DNA of 64,000 nt from Actinotalea solisilvae (GCF_016464425.1 NZ_JADDKQ010000010.1:62001-126000), one strand, 5' to 3'; positions 39,416-49,343 are shown, numbered from the stretch's first letter. Notes: a model not told the origin generated them from the letters alone. Numbers and translations are program-made.

Positions 39416-40644
39416 CAGTTGCCGATCACCGACTGGAACGCGTCGTTGTACGTCGTCTCCTCGTCCGGGCTCAGCGCCCGGAACACCTTGGCGCGGCTCA
39501 GGGTGGCGTCGTCCGGGAAGATGAGGGGGTTGTCGACGAGCGACGGGTCGAACGCCTCCATCGCCTCGCGCGCGCCCTCGACCGGGCAGATGTAGTTGAC
39601 GTACGCCGCGACCTCGGCGGCCACCTCGGGGTCGTAGTAGTAGTCCATGAGCGCCTCGGCGTTCGCCTTGTGCGGGCTGCCCACCGGGATCATGAGGTTG
39701 TCGCTCCACAGCGTGCCGCCGGCCTCGGGCAGCGCGAACTCCCAGTTCTCGCCGTTCTCGAAGTTCAGCACCGTGATGTCGCCGGACCAGCCGATGACGG
39801 CGAGGGCGTCGCCCGAGACCAGGTCCTCCGCGTAGGAGTTGCCCTTGACCTGACGGATCTGGCCCGAGGCGATCTGCTGCTCGAGCACGTCGAGGGCCGC
39901 GAAGAACTCGTCGTCGCCCCAGTCCCCCGCGACGTCGACGCCCTGGTCGAGCATGATCAGGCCGACCGTGTCGCGCATCTCGGACAGGACCTCGACCCGG
40001 CCCTTGAGCTCGGGCGCCCACAGGTCCGAGACGGTCCGGACGCCGTTCGGCACCTGCGCCTTGTTCCAGGCCAGCCCGCCGAGGCCGGACTGCCACGTGA
40101 GCGAGTGCGCGCGACCCGGGTCGAAGGACACGTCCTGAAGGCTCGCGAGGAGGTTGGCCGCGTTCGGGATGTTCGCCTTGTCGAGCTCCTGGGTGTACCC
40201 GAGCCGGATGAGCCGGGCGGCCATCCAGTCGGTGAGCGTGATGAGGTCCTGGCCGATGTCCTGCCCGTTCGCCAGCTGGCCCTGGATCTTGCCGTAGTAG
40301 GCGTCGTTGTCCTCGATGTCCTCGGCGTAGTCGACCTCGATGCCGGTCTCCTCGGTGAACCGCTCGAGCGTCGGGTAGCTCTGCGCCTCCTCGTCGTAGT
40401 CGAGGTAGAGCGTCCAGTTGGCCCAGCGCACGAGCTTCTCCTGCTCCGAGCGGTCCTCCACCGGGCCGCTCGCCTGCCCGCTCGGCGTCCCGCCGGTGCC
40501 GCAGGCCGCGAGCAGCGCCGCGAGACCCGCGGAGCCCGCGCCGGCCGCGAGCACCGAGCGCCGGGAGACCCGGGCGCTCTGAGCGCGGACCAGCGCCGCC
40601 ACGACGGGGTCCGCGGGAGGTCGTCGGGGCGGTCGCAGGGTCAC
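39415..40644 (-). CDS. potD: Spermidine/putrescine-binding lipoprotein PotD
   Basis: This is the extracellular substrate-binding protein of the polyamine importer. The 409-residue product has a twin-arginine signal with lipobox, SRRSVLAAGAGS then LAALLAAC, so it is probably Tat-exported folded and lipid-anchored. The mature part shows WANWTLYLDYD, EETGIEVDYAEDI and WMAARLIRLGYTQELDK, the binding-protein fold of PotD/PotF. GTG 40644 has gaggag about 7 bp upstream. As first gene of potDABC, its 179-bp upstream gap probably carries the promoter and an operator-like palindrome. Confidence 0.92.
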
Positions 40645-40739
40645 CGTGGGCTCCTCAGGCTCGGGGGGTCGGCCGGTGCAACGGATCGTGGCAGGACGGG
40701 CCCCGCCCGCACAAGGGAATCCATCGTCAAGTTCGCTGT

Positions 40740-40759
40740 CGGCAACGGAATTGTTGCCG
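40740..40759. promoter_or_regulatory. Operator-like palindrome upstream of potD
   Basis: cggcaac (40740-40746) and gttgccg (40753-40759) form a perfect 7-bp inverted repeat around ggaatt; a further gcaac half lies at 40764. It sits about 100 bp upstream of potD in the least GC-rich part of the 179-bp gap to the dehydrogenase gene. It could bind the nearby Lrp/AsnC regulator or another polyamine-responsive protein; which one is unknown. Confidence 0.45.
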
Positions 40760-40823
40760 GACCGCAACACCGACGACGGTTACCGCCGCTCGCGGCCGCC
40801 TCACGGCACGCACGCACGCGCGC

Positions 40824-42269
40824 TCAGCCCTCGAACGCGCTCATCACGTGCTTGATCCGCGTGTAGTCCTCGAACCCGTACATGGACAGGTCCTTGCCGT
40901 AGCCGGAGTGCTTGAAGCCGCCGTGCGGCATCTCGGCGACGAACGGGATGTGCGTGTTGATCCACACGACGCCGAAGTCGAGCCCGCGCGACATCCGCAG
41001 CGCGGTCCCGTGGTCCGCCGTCCACACGGAGCTCGCGAGGCCGTACCGCACGCCGTTGGCCAGGCGCAGCGCCTCGGACTCGTCGCGGAAGGTCTGCACC
41101 GTGATGACGGGCCCGAAGATCTCGTCCTGGACGGCCTCGTCGTCCTGACGCAGCCCGTCGACCACCGTCGCCTCGTGGAACCAGCCGACGTCGCCCTGGC
41201 GGCGGCCGCCGGCCACGACGGACGCGTGGTCCGGCAGCCGCTCGAGGAAGCCCTGCACGCGCGCGAGCTGGTTCGGGTTGTTGACCGGGCCGTAGGCGAC
41301 GTCCTCGTCCGGACGGCCGGTGCGCGTGCCGCGCGCCTGCTCGGCGAGCGCCGCGACGAAGTCGGCGTGCACGGACTCGTGGACCAGCACGCGCGTCGCC
41401 GCGGTGCAGTCCTGACCTGCGTTGTAGTAGCCCGCCCCCGCGATGCCCTCGGCCGCCGCGGCGACGTCGGCGTCCCCGAAGACGACGACCGGCGCCTTGC
41501 CGCCGAGCTCGAGGTGGACGCGCTTGACGTCGCGCGCGGCCGAGCCCGCGACCTCCATGCCCGCGCGCACCGAGCCCGTGATCGACACCATGGCCGGCAC
41601 GGGGTGCTCGACGATCGCCCGGCCCGTGTCCCGGTCGCCGCACACGACGTTGAGCACGCCGGGCGGGAGGAACTCCGCGGCGACCTCGGCGAGCAGGAGG
41701 GTGCTCGCGGGCGTCGTGTCCGACGGCTTGAGCACCACGGTGTTGCCCGCCGCGAGCGCGGGCGCGACCTTCCAGATCGCCATCATGAGCGGGTAGTTCC
41801 ACGGCGTGACCTGGCCGACCACGCCGATCGGCTCGCGGCGGACCCACGACGTGTGGCCCTTCATGTACTCGCCCGCGCTCGCGCCTTCGAGGATGCGCGC
41901 CGCGCCCGCGAAGAAGCGCAGCTCGTCGACGCAGGGCGGCACCTCGTCCGCGGCCGTGAGGGCGAGCGGCTTGCCGGTGTTGCGCGACTCGGTGCGCACG
42001 AACTCGTCCGCGCGCCGCTCCATCGCGTCGGCGACCCGCAGGAGCGCCAGCTGGCGCTCGGCCGGCGTCGCGTCGCGCCAGCCCTCGAACGCGTCCGCAG
42101 CCGCCCGGAAGGCCGCGTCGACGTCGGCCGCGCCGGAGACCGGGGCGGTCGCGTAGGCCTCCCCGGTGGTCGGGTCGACCACCTCGCTCGTGCGGCCGTC
42201 GACGGTCGGGGCGGGCGCCCCGCCGACGAAGTTCTGCAGCGTGGTGAGGGTGGCTGTGGGCGCGCTCAC
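40824..42269 (-). CDS. patD: Gamma-aminobutyraldehyde dehydrogenase
   Basis: This aldehyde dehydrogenase should oxidise 4-aminobutanal to GABA in putrescine breakdown. The 481-residue protein has VTPWNYPLMMAIWK, the base in LELGGKAP and the catalytic cysteine in YYNAGQDCTAATR; the GQDCTAATR block is characteristic of the PatD/YdcW branch rather than of succinate-semialdehyde enzymes. GTG 42269 has ggagg 5 bp upstream. It is divergent from the Lrp-type regulator across 179 bp and upstream of potD. Confidence 0.88.
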   Translation of the reverse strand: MSAPTATLTTLQNFVGGAPAPTVDGRTSEVVDPTTGEAYATAPVSGAADVDAAFRAAADAFEGWRDATPAERQLALLRVADAMERRADEFVRTESRNTGKPLALTAADEVPPCVDELRFFAGAARILEGASAGEYMKGHTSWVRREPIGVVGQVTPWNYPLMMAIWKVAPALAAGNTVVLKPSDTTPASTLLLAEVAAEFLPPGVLNVVCGDRDTGRAIVEHPVPAMVSITGSVRAGMEVAGSAARDVKRVHLELGGKAPVVVFGDADVAAAAEGIAGAGYYNAGQDCTAATRVLVHESVHADFVAALAEQARGTRTGRPDEDVAYGPVNNPNQLARVQGFLERLPDHASVVAGGRRQGDVGWFHEATVVDGLRQDDEAVQDEIFGPVITVQTFRDESEALRLANGVRYGLASSVWTADHGTALRMSRGLDFGVVWINTHIPFVAEMPHGGFKHSGYGKDLSMYGFEDYTRIKHVMSAFEG

Positions 42270-42372
42270 GGGAGCCTCCGGGGTGTCGTGGGACCGGTCT
42301 GGACCTCGGGGCACGGTAGCGCAGCCGCTCGTGCGCGTCATCGATATCCGGTGCGCCAGCGGGTCCGAACGC

Positions 42373-42412
42373 GCGAATCAGTGTCACGGAGCGGGAAGGA
42401 CGACGGATTCGC
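42373..42412. promoter_or_regulatory. Dyad half-sites upstream of the Lrp-type regulator
   Basis: gcgaatc (42373-42379) and gattcgc (42406-42412) are exact reverse complements spaced by 26 bp, and a gaatcgc variant lies at 42418-42424. They fall between the divergent starts of patD (42269) and the Lrp gene (42449). Lrp/AsnC proteins commonly bind spaced dyads near their own gene, so an autoregulatory operator is plausible. Confidence 0.45.
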
Positions 42413-42448
42413 TTGCAGAATCGCCCCGCGAGACGGGACCATCGCGCC

Positions 42449-42919
42449 ATGGCCACGCCCAAGCCCGCCCCCGTCGCGCTCGACGCCATCTCCAAGGCGA
42501 TCATCGAGCAGCTCCAGGCCGACGGTCGGCGACCCTACGCGGCCATCGGGAAGGCGGTCGGCCTCTCCGAGGCGGCGGTGCGCCAGCGCGTGCAGCGGCT
42601 CGTCGAGTCCGGCGTCGTGCAGATCGTCGCCGTGACCGACCCGCTCCAGGTCGGCTTCACGCGCCAGGCCATGATCGGCATCAAGGCCGAGGGCGACCTG
42701 CAGGTGCTCGCCGACGCCCTCGCCGAGATCCCCGAGGTCGACTACGTGGTCATCACGGCCGGCGCGTTCGACATCCTCGTCGAGGTCGTGTGCGAGGACG
42801 ACGAGCACCTGCTCGAGGTGCTCAACCAGCAGATGCGCACGCTCGACGGCGTGCGCACGACCGAGACGTTCGTCTACCTCAAGCTGCGCAAGCAGCTCTA
42901 CAACTGGGGGACCCGGTGA
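42449..42919 (+). CDS. Lrp/AsnC-family transcriptional regulator
   Basis: The 156-residue protein has the N-terminal helix-turn-helix (IIEQLQADGRRPYAAIGKAV, GLSEAAVRQRVQRLVESG) and the C-terminal RAM/AsnC ligand-binding domain (AEIPEVDYVVITAGAFDILV). Such regulators sense amino acids or related amines. Its stop overlaps the aminotransferase GTG (GTGA), and it is divergent from patD, so it most likely controls the polyamine/GABA genes around it. The ligand is unknown. Confidence 0.92.
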   Translation: MATPKPAPVALDAISKAIIEQLQADGRRPYAAIGKAVGLSEAAVRQRVQRLVESGVVQIVAVTDPLQVGFTRQAMIGIKAEGDLQVLADALAEIPEVDYVVITAGAFDILVEVVCEDDEHLLEVLNQQMRTLDGVRTTETFVYLKLRKQLYNWGTR

Positions 42920-44358
42920 CCACCACTCCGCAGGACGTGACCGCCCGGCGCACGCCGTCGACGGGCACGCCGTCGACCGGCACGACGACGCCCCGGGGCA
43001 CCGACCGCTCCCAGGCCGCGCGCGACCACCTCTGGGGCCACTTCACGCGCCAGTCGACGTGGGAGCAGGGCCCCGTGCCGGTCATGGTGCGCGGCGAGGG
43101 CCACCACGTCTGGGACACCGAGGGCCGGCGCTACATCGACGGTCTCTCGGGGCTGTTCGTGGTCCAGGTCGGGCACGGCCGCGCCGAGCTCGCGGAGCGC
43201 GCGCGCGAGCAGGCCTCGCAGCTCGCGTTCTTCCCCCTGTGGTCCTATGCGCACCCCCAGGCCGTCGACCTCGCCGAGCGGCTCGCCCACCACGCCCCCG
43301 GCGACCTCAACCGCGTCTTCTTCACCACGGGCGGCGGCGAGGCGGTGGAGACCGCCTGGAAGCTCGCCAAGCAGTACTGGAAGCTCGTCGGCAAGCCGAC
43401 CAAGTACAAGGTCATCTCGCGCGCGGTCGCCTACCACGGCACCCCGCAGGGCGCCCTGTCCATCACGGGCATCCCCGGGATGAAGGCACCCTTCGAGCCG
43501 CTCGTGCCGGGCGCGCACAAGGTGCCCAACACCAACATCTACCGCGGCCCCGAGGAGCTGCGCGACGACCCCAAGGCGTTCGGCCGGTGGGCCGCGGACC
43601 GGATCGAGGAGGCCATCCTCTTCGAGGGCGCCGAGACCGTCGCGGCCGTCGTGCTCGAGCCCGTGCAGAACTCGGGCGGGTGCTTCCCGCCCCCGCCGGG
43701 GTACTTCGAGCGCGTCCGCGAGATCTGCGACGCGCACGACGTCCTACTCGTGTCGGACGAGGTCATCTGCGCCTTCGGGCGGATCGGCGACATGTTCGCG
43801 TGCAACGACTACGGCTACGTCCCCGACATGATCACGTGTGCGAAGGGCATGACGAGCGGGTACTCCCCCATCGGCGCCCTCATCGCGTCCGACCGGCTGT
43901 TCGAGCCGTTCCGCACCGGGACGACGACCTTCTACCACGGGTACACGTTCGGCGGTCACCCGGTGTCGGCGGCCGTCGCCATGGCGAACCTGGACATCTT
44001 CGAGCGGGAGGGCCTCAACGCGCGGGTCCGGGAGAACGCGCCCGTCTTCCGCCGCACGCTGGAGGGCCTGCTCGACCTGCCGATCGTCGGCGACGTCCGC
44101 GGGGACGGGTACTTCTACGGCATCGAGCTCGTCAAGGACGCGGCCACGCGCGAGACGTTCGACGACGACGAGAGCGAGCGCCTGCTTCGCGGCTTCCTCT
44201 CGCACGCTCTGCTGGACGCGGGGCTCTACTGCCGCGCGGACGACCGCGGCGACCCGGTCATCCAGCTCGCGCCCCCGTTGACCTGCGGCCCCGCCGAGTT
44301 CGCCGAGATCGAGCAGATCCTGCGCGGCGTGCTCACCGAGGCGTGGGCCCAGCTCTGA
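42916..44358 (+). CDS. Putrescine-type class III aminotransferase
   Basis: The 480-residue PLP enzyme shows GLFVVQVGHGRAELAERA, FFTTGGGEAVETAWKLAKQY, DEVICAFGRIGDMFA and the PLP lysine in ITCAKGMTSGYSPIGA. These blocks match the omega-transaminases that act on putrescine, cadaverine or beta-alanine with pyruvate (SpuC-like). In this locus putrescine to 4-aminobutanal is the likely reaction, feeding PatD. The GTG overlaps the regulator stop, and its own 3' end overlaps the oxidoreductase start by 16 bp. Substrate is inferred from context. Confidence 0.85.
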   Translation: MTTTPQDVTARRTPSTGTPSTGTTTPRGTDRSQAARDHLWGHFTRQSTWEQGPVPVMVRGEGHHVWDTEGRRYIDGLSGLFVVQVGHGRAELAERAREQASQLAFFPLWSYAHPQAVDLAERLAHHAPGDLNRVFFTTGGGEAVETAWKLAKQYWKLVGKPTKYKVISRAVAYHGTPQGALSITGIPGMKAPFEPLVPGAHKVPNTNIYRGPEELRDDPKAFGRWAADRIEEAILFEGAETVAAVVLEPVQNSGGCFPPPPGYFERVREICDAHDVLLVSDEVICAFGRIGDMFACNDYGYVPDMITCAKGMTSGYSPIGALIASDRLFEPFRTGTTTFYHGYTFGGHPVSAAVAMANLDIFEREGLNARVRENAPVFRRTLEGLLDLPIVGDVRGDGYFYGIELVKDAATRETFDDDESERLLRGFLSHALLDAGLYCRADDRGDPVIQLAPPLTCGPAEFAEIEQILRGVLTEAWAQL

Positions 44359-45794
44359 GCGCGGACGACGAGCCGCGCGACCGCAGCGGGCGGCCCTACC
44401 GCGGGCTGTCCCTGTGGTTCGACCAGCTCGCCGAGCGCGGGCCGGACGGCGCGCCGGACGACCTCGCGCCCCGCCCCGCCCTCGACGCCCCCACCGAGGC
44501 CGACGTCGTCGTCGTGGGGGCCGGGCTCACGGGGCTGTGGACCGCGTACCACCTCACCGAGGCCGACCCGTCGCTCGACGTCGTCGTCGTCGACCAGGAG
44601 GTCGCGGGCTACGGCGCGAGCGGGCGCAACGGCGGCTGGTGCTCGGCGCTGTTCCCCGTGTCGGCCGACGCCCTCGCGCGCCGGCACGGCGAGCCGGCGG
44701 CGCGCGCGCTGCGGGCCGCGATGCGCGACACGGTCGTGGAGGTCGCCGCGACCGCCGCGGCGGAGGGCATCGACTGCGACGTCGCCGTCGGAGGCACGGT
44801 CGTCCTCGCGCGCACCCGGCCGCAGCTCGAGCGCGCGCGGGCGCACGCCGCGTCGGCCCGCGCGTGGGGCGACGAGGTCGAGCTGCTCGACGCGCGTGCG
44901 GCGCGGGCGGTGCTCGACGCGACCGACGTCCTCGGCGCGACGTTCGACCCCGACTGCCTGCGGGTCCAGCCGGCACGGCTCGTCCGGGGCCTCGCGCGGG
45001 CGGTCGAGGCGCGCGGCGTGCGGCTCCACGAGCGGACCGCGGTGACGCGGGTCGGGCCGCGCCGCGTGCTGGCGAACGGCCACGTGGTCCGCGCCCGCCA
45101 CGTCGTCCTCGCGACCGAGGCGTGGGGTGCGCACGTGCCCGTGCGGCCGCGCACGCCGCTCACCGGCAGGGGCGTCGCGCCCGTCTACTCGCTCATGGTC
45201 GCGACCGAGCCGCTGCCCGCAGCGGTCTGGGACGCGATCGGGCTGCGCCGGGCCGAGACCTTCTCCGACTTCCGCCACCTGCTCGTGTACGGCCAGCGCA
45301 CCGCCGACGACCGCCTCGCGTTCGGCGGCCGCGGCGCCCCGTACCACTGGCGCTCGGCGGTGCGGCCCGCGCTCGACCGGGACGACGCCGTCCACGCCCA
45401 CCTCGTCGAGGCGATGCACGAGCTCCTCCCGCAGGTCCGCGGCGCCGCCGTGACCCACCGCTGGGGCGGGCCGCTGGGCGTGCGCCGCGACTGGTCGCCC
45501 ACCGTCGGGCTCGACCCCTCGGGGCTGGCGTGGGCGGGCGGGTACGTCGGGGACGGCGTCGCGACCACGCACCTCGCGGGCCGCACGCTCGCCGACCTCC
45601 TCACCGGGCGCGACACCGCGCTCACACGGCTGCCGTGGGTCGGGCACCGGGGCCCACGGTGGGAGCCCGAGCCCCTGCGCTGGCTGGGGATCCGGGCCGG
45701 ACTGGCTGCGACGGTGCTCGCCGACGCCGAGGAGCGCGCCACCCGGCGGCAGAGCGTCGTCGCGCACCTCATGGCACCGCTGCTCGGCCACTGA
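44343..45794 (+). CDS. FAD-dependent oxidoreductase, PuuB-like
   Basis: The 483-residue protein has the dinucleotide-binding VVVVGAGLTGLWTAYHLTEA, VAGYGASGRNGGWCSALFP and a C-terminal WAGGYVGDGVATTHLAGRTL, all seen in the DadA/PuuB group of amine oxidoreductases. PuuB oxidises gamma-glutamylputrescine, but no PuuA glutamylation enzyme is visible here, so the substrate may be a different amine. GTG 44343 lies inside the end of the aminotransferase gene; no ATG is near the conserved start. It closes the polyamine block and converges on dxr. Confidence 0.78.
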   Translation: MGPALSADDEPRDRSGRPYRGLSLWFDQLAERGPDGAPDDLAPRPALDAPTEADVVVVGAGLTGLWTAYHLTEADPSLDVVVVDQEVAGYGASGRNGGWCSALFPVSADALARRHGEPAARALRAAMRDTVVEVAATAAAEGIDCDVAVGGTVVLARTRPQLERARAHAASARAWGDEVELLDARAARAVLDATDVLGATFDPDCLRVQPARLVRGLARAVEARGVRLHERTAVTRVGPRRVLANGHVVRARHVVLATEAWGAHVPVRPRTPLTGRGVAPVYSLMVATEPLPAAVWDAIGLRRAETFSDFRHLLVYGQRTADDRLAFGGRGAPYHWRSAVRPALDRDDAVHAHLVEAMHELLPQVRGAAVTHRWGGPLGVRRDWSPTVGLDPSGLAWAGGYVGDGVATTHLAGRTLADLLTGRDTALTRLPWVGHRGPRWEPEPLRWLGIRAGLAATVLADAEERATRRQSVVAHLMAPLLGH

Positions 45795-45807
45795 GGGCTC
45801 GGCCGCG

Positions 45808-45826
45808 GCACCGGGCCGGCCGGTGC
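45808..45826. terminator. Short perfect hairpin between convergent genes
   Basis: gcaccgg (45808-45814) and ccggtgc (45820-45826) pair over 7 bp with a 5-base loop, in the 43-bp gap between the oxidoreductase and dxr stops. It could act on both strands. No U-tract follows on either side. Confidence 0.5.
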
Positions 45827-45837
45827 ACACGGCGGGG

Positions 45838-47022
45838 TCAGCGGCGGTCGAGCACCTCGTGCGCGCGGGCGCGCGCCCAGCGCTCGGCCTCGAGGACGTC
45901 GTCGAGCGTGACGTCGGCGGCGGAGCCCCCGTGCTCCCCCAGGACGCGCTCGACCGTGTCGACGATGTCGAGGAAACCGATCCGGCCGGCGAGGAACGCG
46001 GCGACGCACTCCTCGTTGGCCGCGTTGAGGACCGCGGGGTGGGTGGGCGAGGCCGCCACCGCCTCGCGCGCGAGCCGCAGCGCGGGGAAGACCTCGTCGT
46101 CGAGCGGCTCGAACGTCCAGGACGTCGCGCGCGTCCAGTCGCACGGCGGCGTCACCGGGTCGAGCCGCTCCGGCCACGACAGGCCGAGCGCGATCGGCAG
46201 GCGCATGTCGGGCGGCGAGGCCTGCGCGATCGTCGACCCGTCCACGAACTCGACCATCGAGTGCACGACCGACTGCGGGTGGACGACCACCGCGATGTCC
46301 GCCACGGGCACGTCGAAGAGCAGGTGCGCCTCGATGAGCTCGAGGCCCTTGTTCATCAGCGTCGCGGAGTTGATGGTCACGACCGGCCCCATGCTCCACG
46401 TCGGGTGCGCGAGGGCCTCGTCGGGCGAGACGGGCTTGAGCTCGTCGCGCGTGCGCCCGCGGAACGGCCCGCCGGACGCCGTGAGCACGAGCCGGCGCAC
46501 CTCCGCGCGCCCCCCGGACCGCAGGCACTGCGCGATGGCGGAGTGCTCGGAGTCGACGGGCACGATCTGGTCGGGCCGCCGCTGCGCCGCGCGGACGAGC
46601 GCACCCCCCACGACGAGCGACTCCTTGTTGGCGAGCGCGAGCGTCGAGCCGGCCTCGAGCGCCGCGAGCGTCGGACCCAGGCCCACGGACCCGGTGATCC
46701 CGTTGAGCACGACGTCGGCGCCGCGCCCCGCGAGCGTGGTCGCGGCGTCCGGCCCGACGAGGAGCTCGACGCCCACGGCGCCGACGCCGCGCTCCGCGGC
46801 GAGGCGCGTGACCTCCTCGAGCACGCGGAAGCCCGCGTCGGGGTCCGCGACGGCGACGGTCTGGACGCCGAGCCGCAGCACCTGGTCGGCGAGCAGGCGC
46901 GGGTCCGACCCGCCCGCGCTGAGGCCCACGACGCGGAACCGGTCCGGGTGCCGCAGGACGACGTCGACGGCCTGGGTGCCGATGGATCCGGTCGAGCCGA
47001 GCAGGGCCACGGTGCGCGTCAC
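45838..47022 (-). CDS. dxr: 1-deoxy-D-xylulose-5-phosphate reductoisomerase
   Basis: Dxr turns DXP into MEP, the first committed step of the MEP isoprenoid pathway. The 394-residue protein has the NADPH loop [24 protein letters not shown], the metal/substrate blocks [12 protein letters not shown] and [10 protein letters not shown], and MSMxPV-like [23 protein letters not shown] 47022 gives the family N-terminus [15 protein letters not shown]. In most actinobacteria dxr is followed by rseP and ispG; here the polyamine block separates them. Confidence 0.95.
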   Translation of the reverse strand: MTRTVALLGSTGSIGTQAVDVVLRHPDRFRVVGLSAGGSDPRLLADQVLRLGVQTVAVADPDAGFRVLEEVTRLAAERGVGAVGVELLVGPDAATTLAGRGADVVLNGITGSVGLGPTLAALEAGSTLALANKESLVVGGALVRAAQRRPDQIVPVDSEHSAIAQCLRSGGRAEVRRLVLTASGGPFRGRTRDELKPVSPDEALAHPTWSMGPVVTINSATLMNKGLELIEAHLLFDVPVADIAVVVHPQSVVHSMVEFVDGSTIAQASPPDMRLPIALGLSWPERLDPVTPPCDWTRATSWTFEPLDDEVFPALRLAREAVAASPTHPAVLNAANEECVAAFLAGRIGFLDIVDTVERVLGEHGGSAADVTLDDVLEAERWARARAHEVLDRR

Positions 47023-47103
47023 CGCACCAGTCTCCCAGCCCCCGGGACGTGGCGACGACGCAGGCGCCGGACAGCCGCGGTCCGGTGGTGCGATGATCCG
47101 GCC

Positions 47104-47637
47104 ATGGTCAAGGAGTCGATGCTCGCCGCGGGCGAGTCGGTCGTGTTCACCGCGCACTCGCACTGGAAGAACCTCGTGGGGCCCGCGCTCGTCACGCTGC
47201 TCGCCGGGGGCGCGGTGGCGGTGACCCTCCTGGTGCTCGCACCCGACCCCGACGCGCAGGCGTGGCTGCGCTGGTCCGTCGTCGCGCTCGCCGGGCTGCT
47301 CGTCCTGTGGTTCGGGCTGCGGCCGTTCCTCGCCTGGGTCACCTCGACCGACACGCTCACGACGCGGCGCCTCATCAGCCGCCGCGGCGTCCTCGCGCGC
47401 GAGGGCAAGGACATCCCGATCGACCGCGTGCACTCCGTGAGCTACCGCCAGTCGCTGCTCGACCGGGTGCTCGGCTGCGGCACGCTCGTCGTGCAGACGG
47501 CCGGCGCCGACAGCGACGTCGAGCTGTTCGACGTCGCCCGGATCGAGCGGCGCATCCTCCAGATGCAGGAGGTCATGCTCGACGAGGACATCCCCGCCGA
47601 GGGTGCCGACGGGTGGCGCGGCGACCGCGCCGTCTGA
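47104..47637 (+). CDS. PH-domain membrane protein (bPH_2, YdbS/YdbT-like)
   Basis: The 177-residue protein has two membrane helices (about residues 28-47 and 59-77) and then a bacterial pleckstrin-homology-like domain with [20 protein letters not shown], then [24 protein letters not shown] and [12 protein letters not shown]. Function is not established for this family. It is divergent from dxr across 81 bp and converges on the DivIVA-repeat gene, 15 bp between stops. Confidence 0.85.
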   Translation: MVKESMLAAGESVVFTAHSHWKNLVGPALVTLLAGGAVAVTLLVLAPDPDAQAWLRWSVVALAGLLVLWFGLRPFLAWVTSTDTLTTRRLISRRGVLAREGKDIPIDRVHSVSYRQSLLDRVLGCGTLVVQTAGADSDVELFDVARIERRILQMQEVMLDEDIPAEGADGWRGDRAV

Positions 47638-47652
47638 GGCCGGCCGCGCGGC

Positions 47653-48204
47653 TCACTCGACGCCGAGCAGCACCTCGATCGCACGGTCGCAGAACGCGTC
47701 CACGGGCGCCTCGGCGTAGGCCGACCGGCCCTTGGCCCGGCCGAAGGTCGCGGTCCGTACCTCGTCCGACGTGAGCGACTGACCGTGGTCGAAGTAGTCG
47801 ACGAGGCGGTGGCACAGGTCGTCGACGTCGTCCGGGTCGTACCCCTGCTCGCCGCGCGCCGGCGGGGCGAAGCGCTCGCCGTCGGGCCGGGAGAGGCGAC
47901 CGTAGAGCGTGCGCGCCTGCGCGGCCAGGTGCTCCATCCACGCCTGCTGACCGTGCGCCGCGACGAACTCCTGGCGCTGGCGCGCGACGAACGCGCGCTC
48001 GAGGCGGTCGAGCGCGGCGTCCACCGACGACGTCGCGTAGCCGCCGCGCACGAGGTCGAAGGCGGCCCGGCGCACGTCCGCGCCCGCGAGCGGCTCGCGG
48101 ATCTCGCCCTCGTACACCCGCCGGGCGTGCGTGAAGAACTCGTCCACCTGGTCGGTGTCGTAGCCCGAGCGCAGCCGCCCCGCGGTCCGGAACATGGCCG
48201 TCAT
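47653..48204 (-). CDS. Small protein with two DivIVA-like motifs
   Basis: The 183-residue protein has two short segments of the DivIVA-domain type, [20 protein letters not shown] near the start (followed by [22 protein letters not shown]) and [18 protein letters not shown] further on (followed by [21 protein letters not shown]). The [YF]-x-x-x-x-VD-x-[FL] pattern resembles Wag31/DivIVA targeting motifs, but there is no long coiled coil, so it is not a classical DivIVA. The ATG overlaps the rlmN stop (ATGA). A role at the division site or pole is only suggested by the motif. Confidence 0.75.
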   Translation of the reverse strand: MTAMFRTAGRLRSGYDTDQVDEFFTHARRVYEGEIREPLAGADVRRAAFDLVRGGYATSSVDAALDRLERAFVARQRQEFVAAHGQQAWMEHLAAQARTLYGRLSRPDGERFAPPARGEQGYDPDDVDDLCHRLVDYFDHGQSLTSDEVRTATFGRAKGRSAYAEAPVDAFCDRAIEVLLGVE

Positions 48205-49343
48205 GAGACCTCCTCGGCGGCGAGCTGCCCGCACGCCCCGTCGATGTCGCTCCCGCGCGTGTCCCGGACCGTCGTGGGGATGCCGTGCCGGCGCAGCCGC
48301 GCGACGAACTCGGCCTCGACCGGCCGCTCGCTCGCTGTCCAGATCGAGCCCGGGGTGGGGTTGAGCGGGATGGGGTTGATGTGGACCCAGCCCTTGCCGC
48401 GGGCCGTGAGCTTCTCGCCCAGGAGGTCCGCGCGCCAGGCGTGGTCGTTCATGTCCTTGATGAGCGCGTACTCGATGCTCACGCGGCGCCCGGTCGCGTC
48501 GAAGTAGCGGCGCGCCGCGTCGAGCGCCTCGTCGACCGTCCACCGCGTGTTGATCGGCACCAGCTCGCTGCGCAGGTCGTCGTCGGGCGCGTGCAGCGAC
48601 AGCGCGAGGGTCACCGGGATGCCCTCCTTCGCGAGCTTGTCGATCGCGGGCACGAGGCCCACGGTCGACACGGTGACGTTGCGCGCGGAGAGGCCGAAGC
48701 CGTCGGGAGCGGGCGCGACGAAGCGTCGCACCGCGTCGACGACGACCCGGTAGTTCGCGAGCGGCTCCCCCATGCCCATGAAGACGATGTTCGACAGCCG
48801 ACCGGGCCCGCCCGCCACCTCGCCCCGGTCGAGCGCGCGCGCCGCGTGGCGCACCTGCTCGACGATCTCGGCGGTCGACAGGTTGCGGGTGAGGCCCTGC
48901 TGCCCGGTCGCGCAGAAGGGGCACGCCATGCCGCAGCCCGCCTGGCTCGAGACGCACAGCGTCGAGCGCCCGGGGTAGCGCATGAGGACGGACTCGACCT
49001 TGACGTCGTCGTAGAGGCGCCAGAGCGTCTTCACGGTCGTGCCGCCGTCCGCCTCGAGCGTGCGGATCGACCGCAGCAGCGGCGGGAAGAGCTCGGCGAC
49101 GAAGCCCTCGCGGTCCGCCTGCGGGAGGTCGGTCATCTCCGCGGGGTCGCTCGTGAGGTGCGTGTAGTAGTGCGTCGACAGCTGCTTGGCGCGGAAGGCC
49201 TTGGCGCCGAGGGCGGCCACCGCGGGGCCGCGCTCCTCCGGTGCGAGGTCGGCGAAGTGCTGCGGCGGCTTCCCGCGACGGCGCGGGGCCATCGTCAGCG
49301 TGAGCGGCGCGCGTCCCTCGGCGCCCGGGCGTACCTCGGTCAT
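48201..49343 (-). CDS. rlmN: Dual-specificity 23S rRNA/tRNA adenine C2-methyltransferase
   Basis: RlmN is a radical-SAM enzyme that methylates A2503 of 23S rRNA and A37 of some tRNAs. The 380-residue protein has the cluster cysteines C137, C141 and C144 in [13 protein letters not shown], the [11 protein letters not shown] block, and near the end IDGACGQL with the methyl-carrying cysteine. ATG 49343 follows cdsA by 16 bp; the stop overlaps the DivIVA-repeat gene. The N-terminal 25 residues are a polar extension. Confidence 0.95.
   Translation of the reverse strand: MTEVRPGAEGRAPLTLTMAPRRRGKPPQHFADLAPEERGPAVAALGAKAFRAKQLSTHYYTHLTSDPAEMTDLPQADREGFVAELFPPLLRSIRTLEADGGTTVKTLWRLYDDVKVESVLMRYPGRSTLCVSSQAGCGMACPFCATGQQGLTRNLSTAEIVEQVRHAARALDRGEVAGGPGRLSNIVFMGMGEPLANYRVVVDAVRRFVAPAPDGFGLSARNVTVSTVGLVPAIDKLAKEGIPVTLALSLHAPDDDLRSELVPINTRWTVDEALDAARRYFDATGRRVSIEYALIKDMNDHAWRADLLGEKLTARGKGWVHINPIPLNPTPGSIWTASERPVEAEFVARLRRHGIPTTVRDTRGSDIDGACGQLAAEEVS

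Noticed and set aside
40645-40823. Riboswitch upstream of potD
   Set aside because: Only a short 7-bp dyad is present; it looks like a DNA operator and no known riboswitch core is recognisable.
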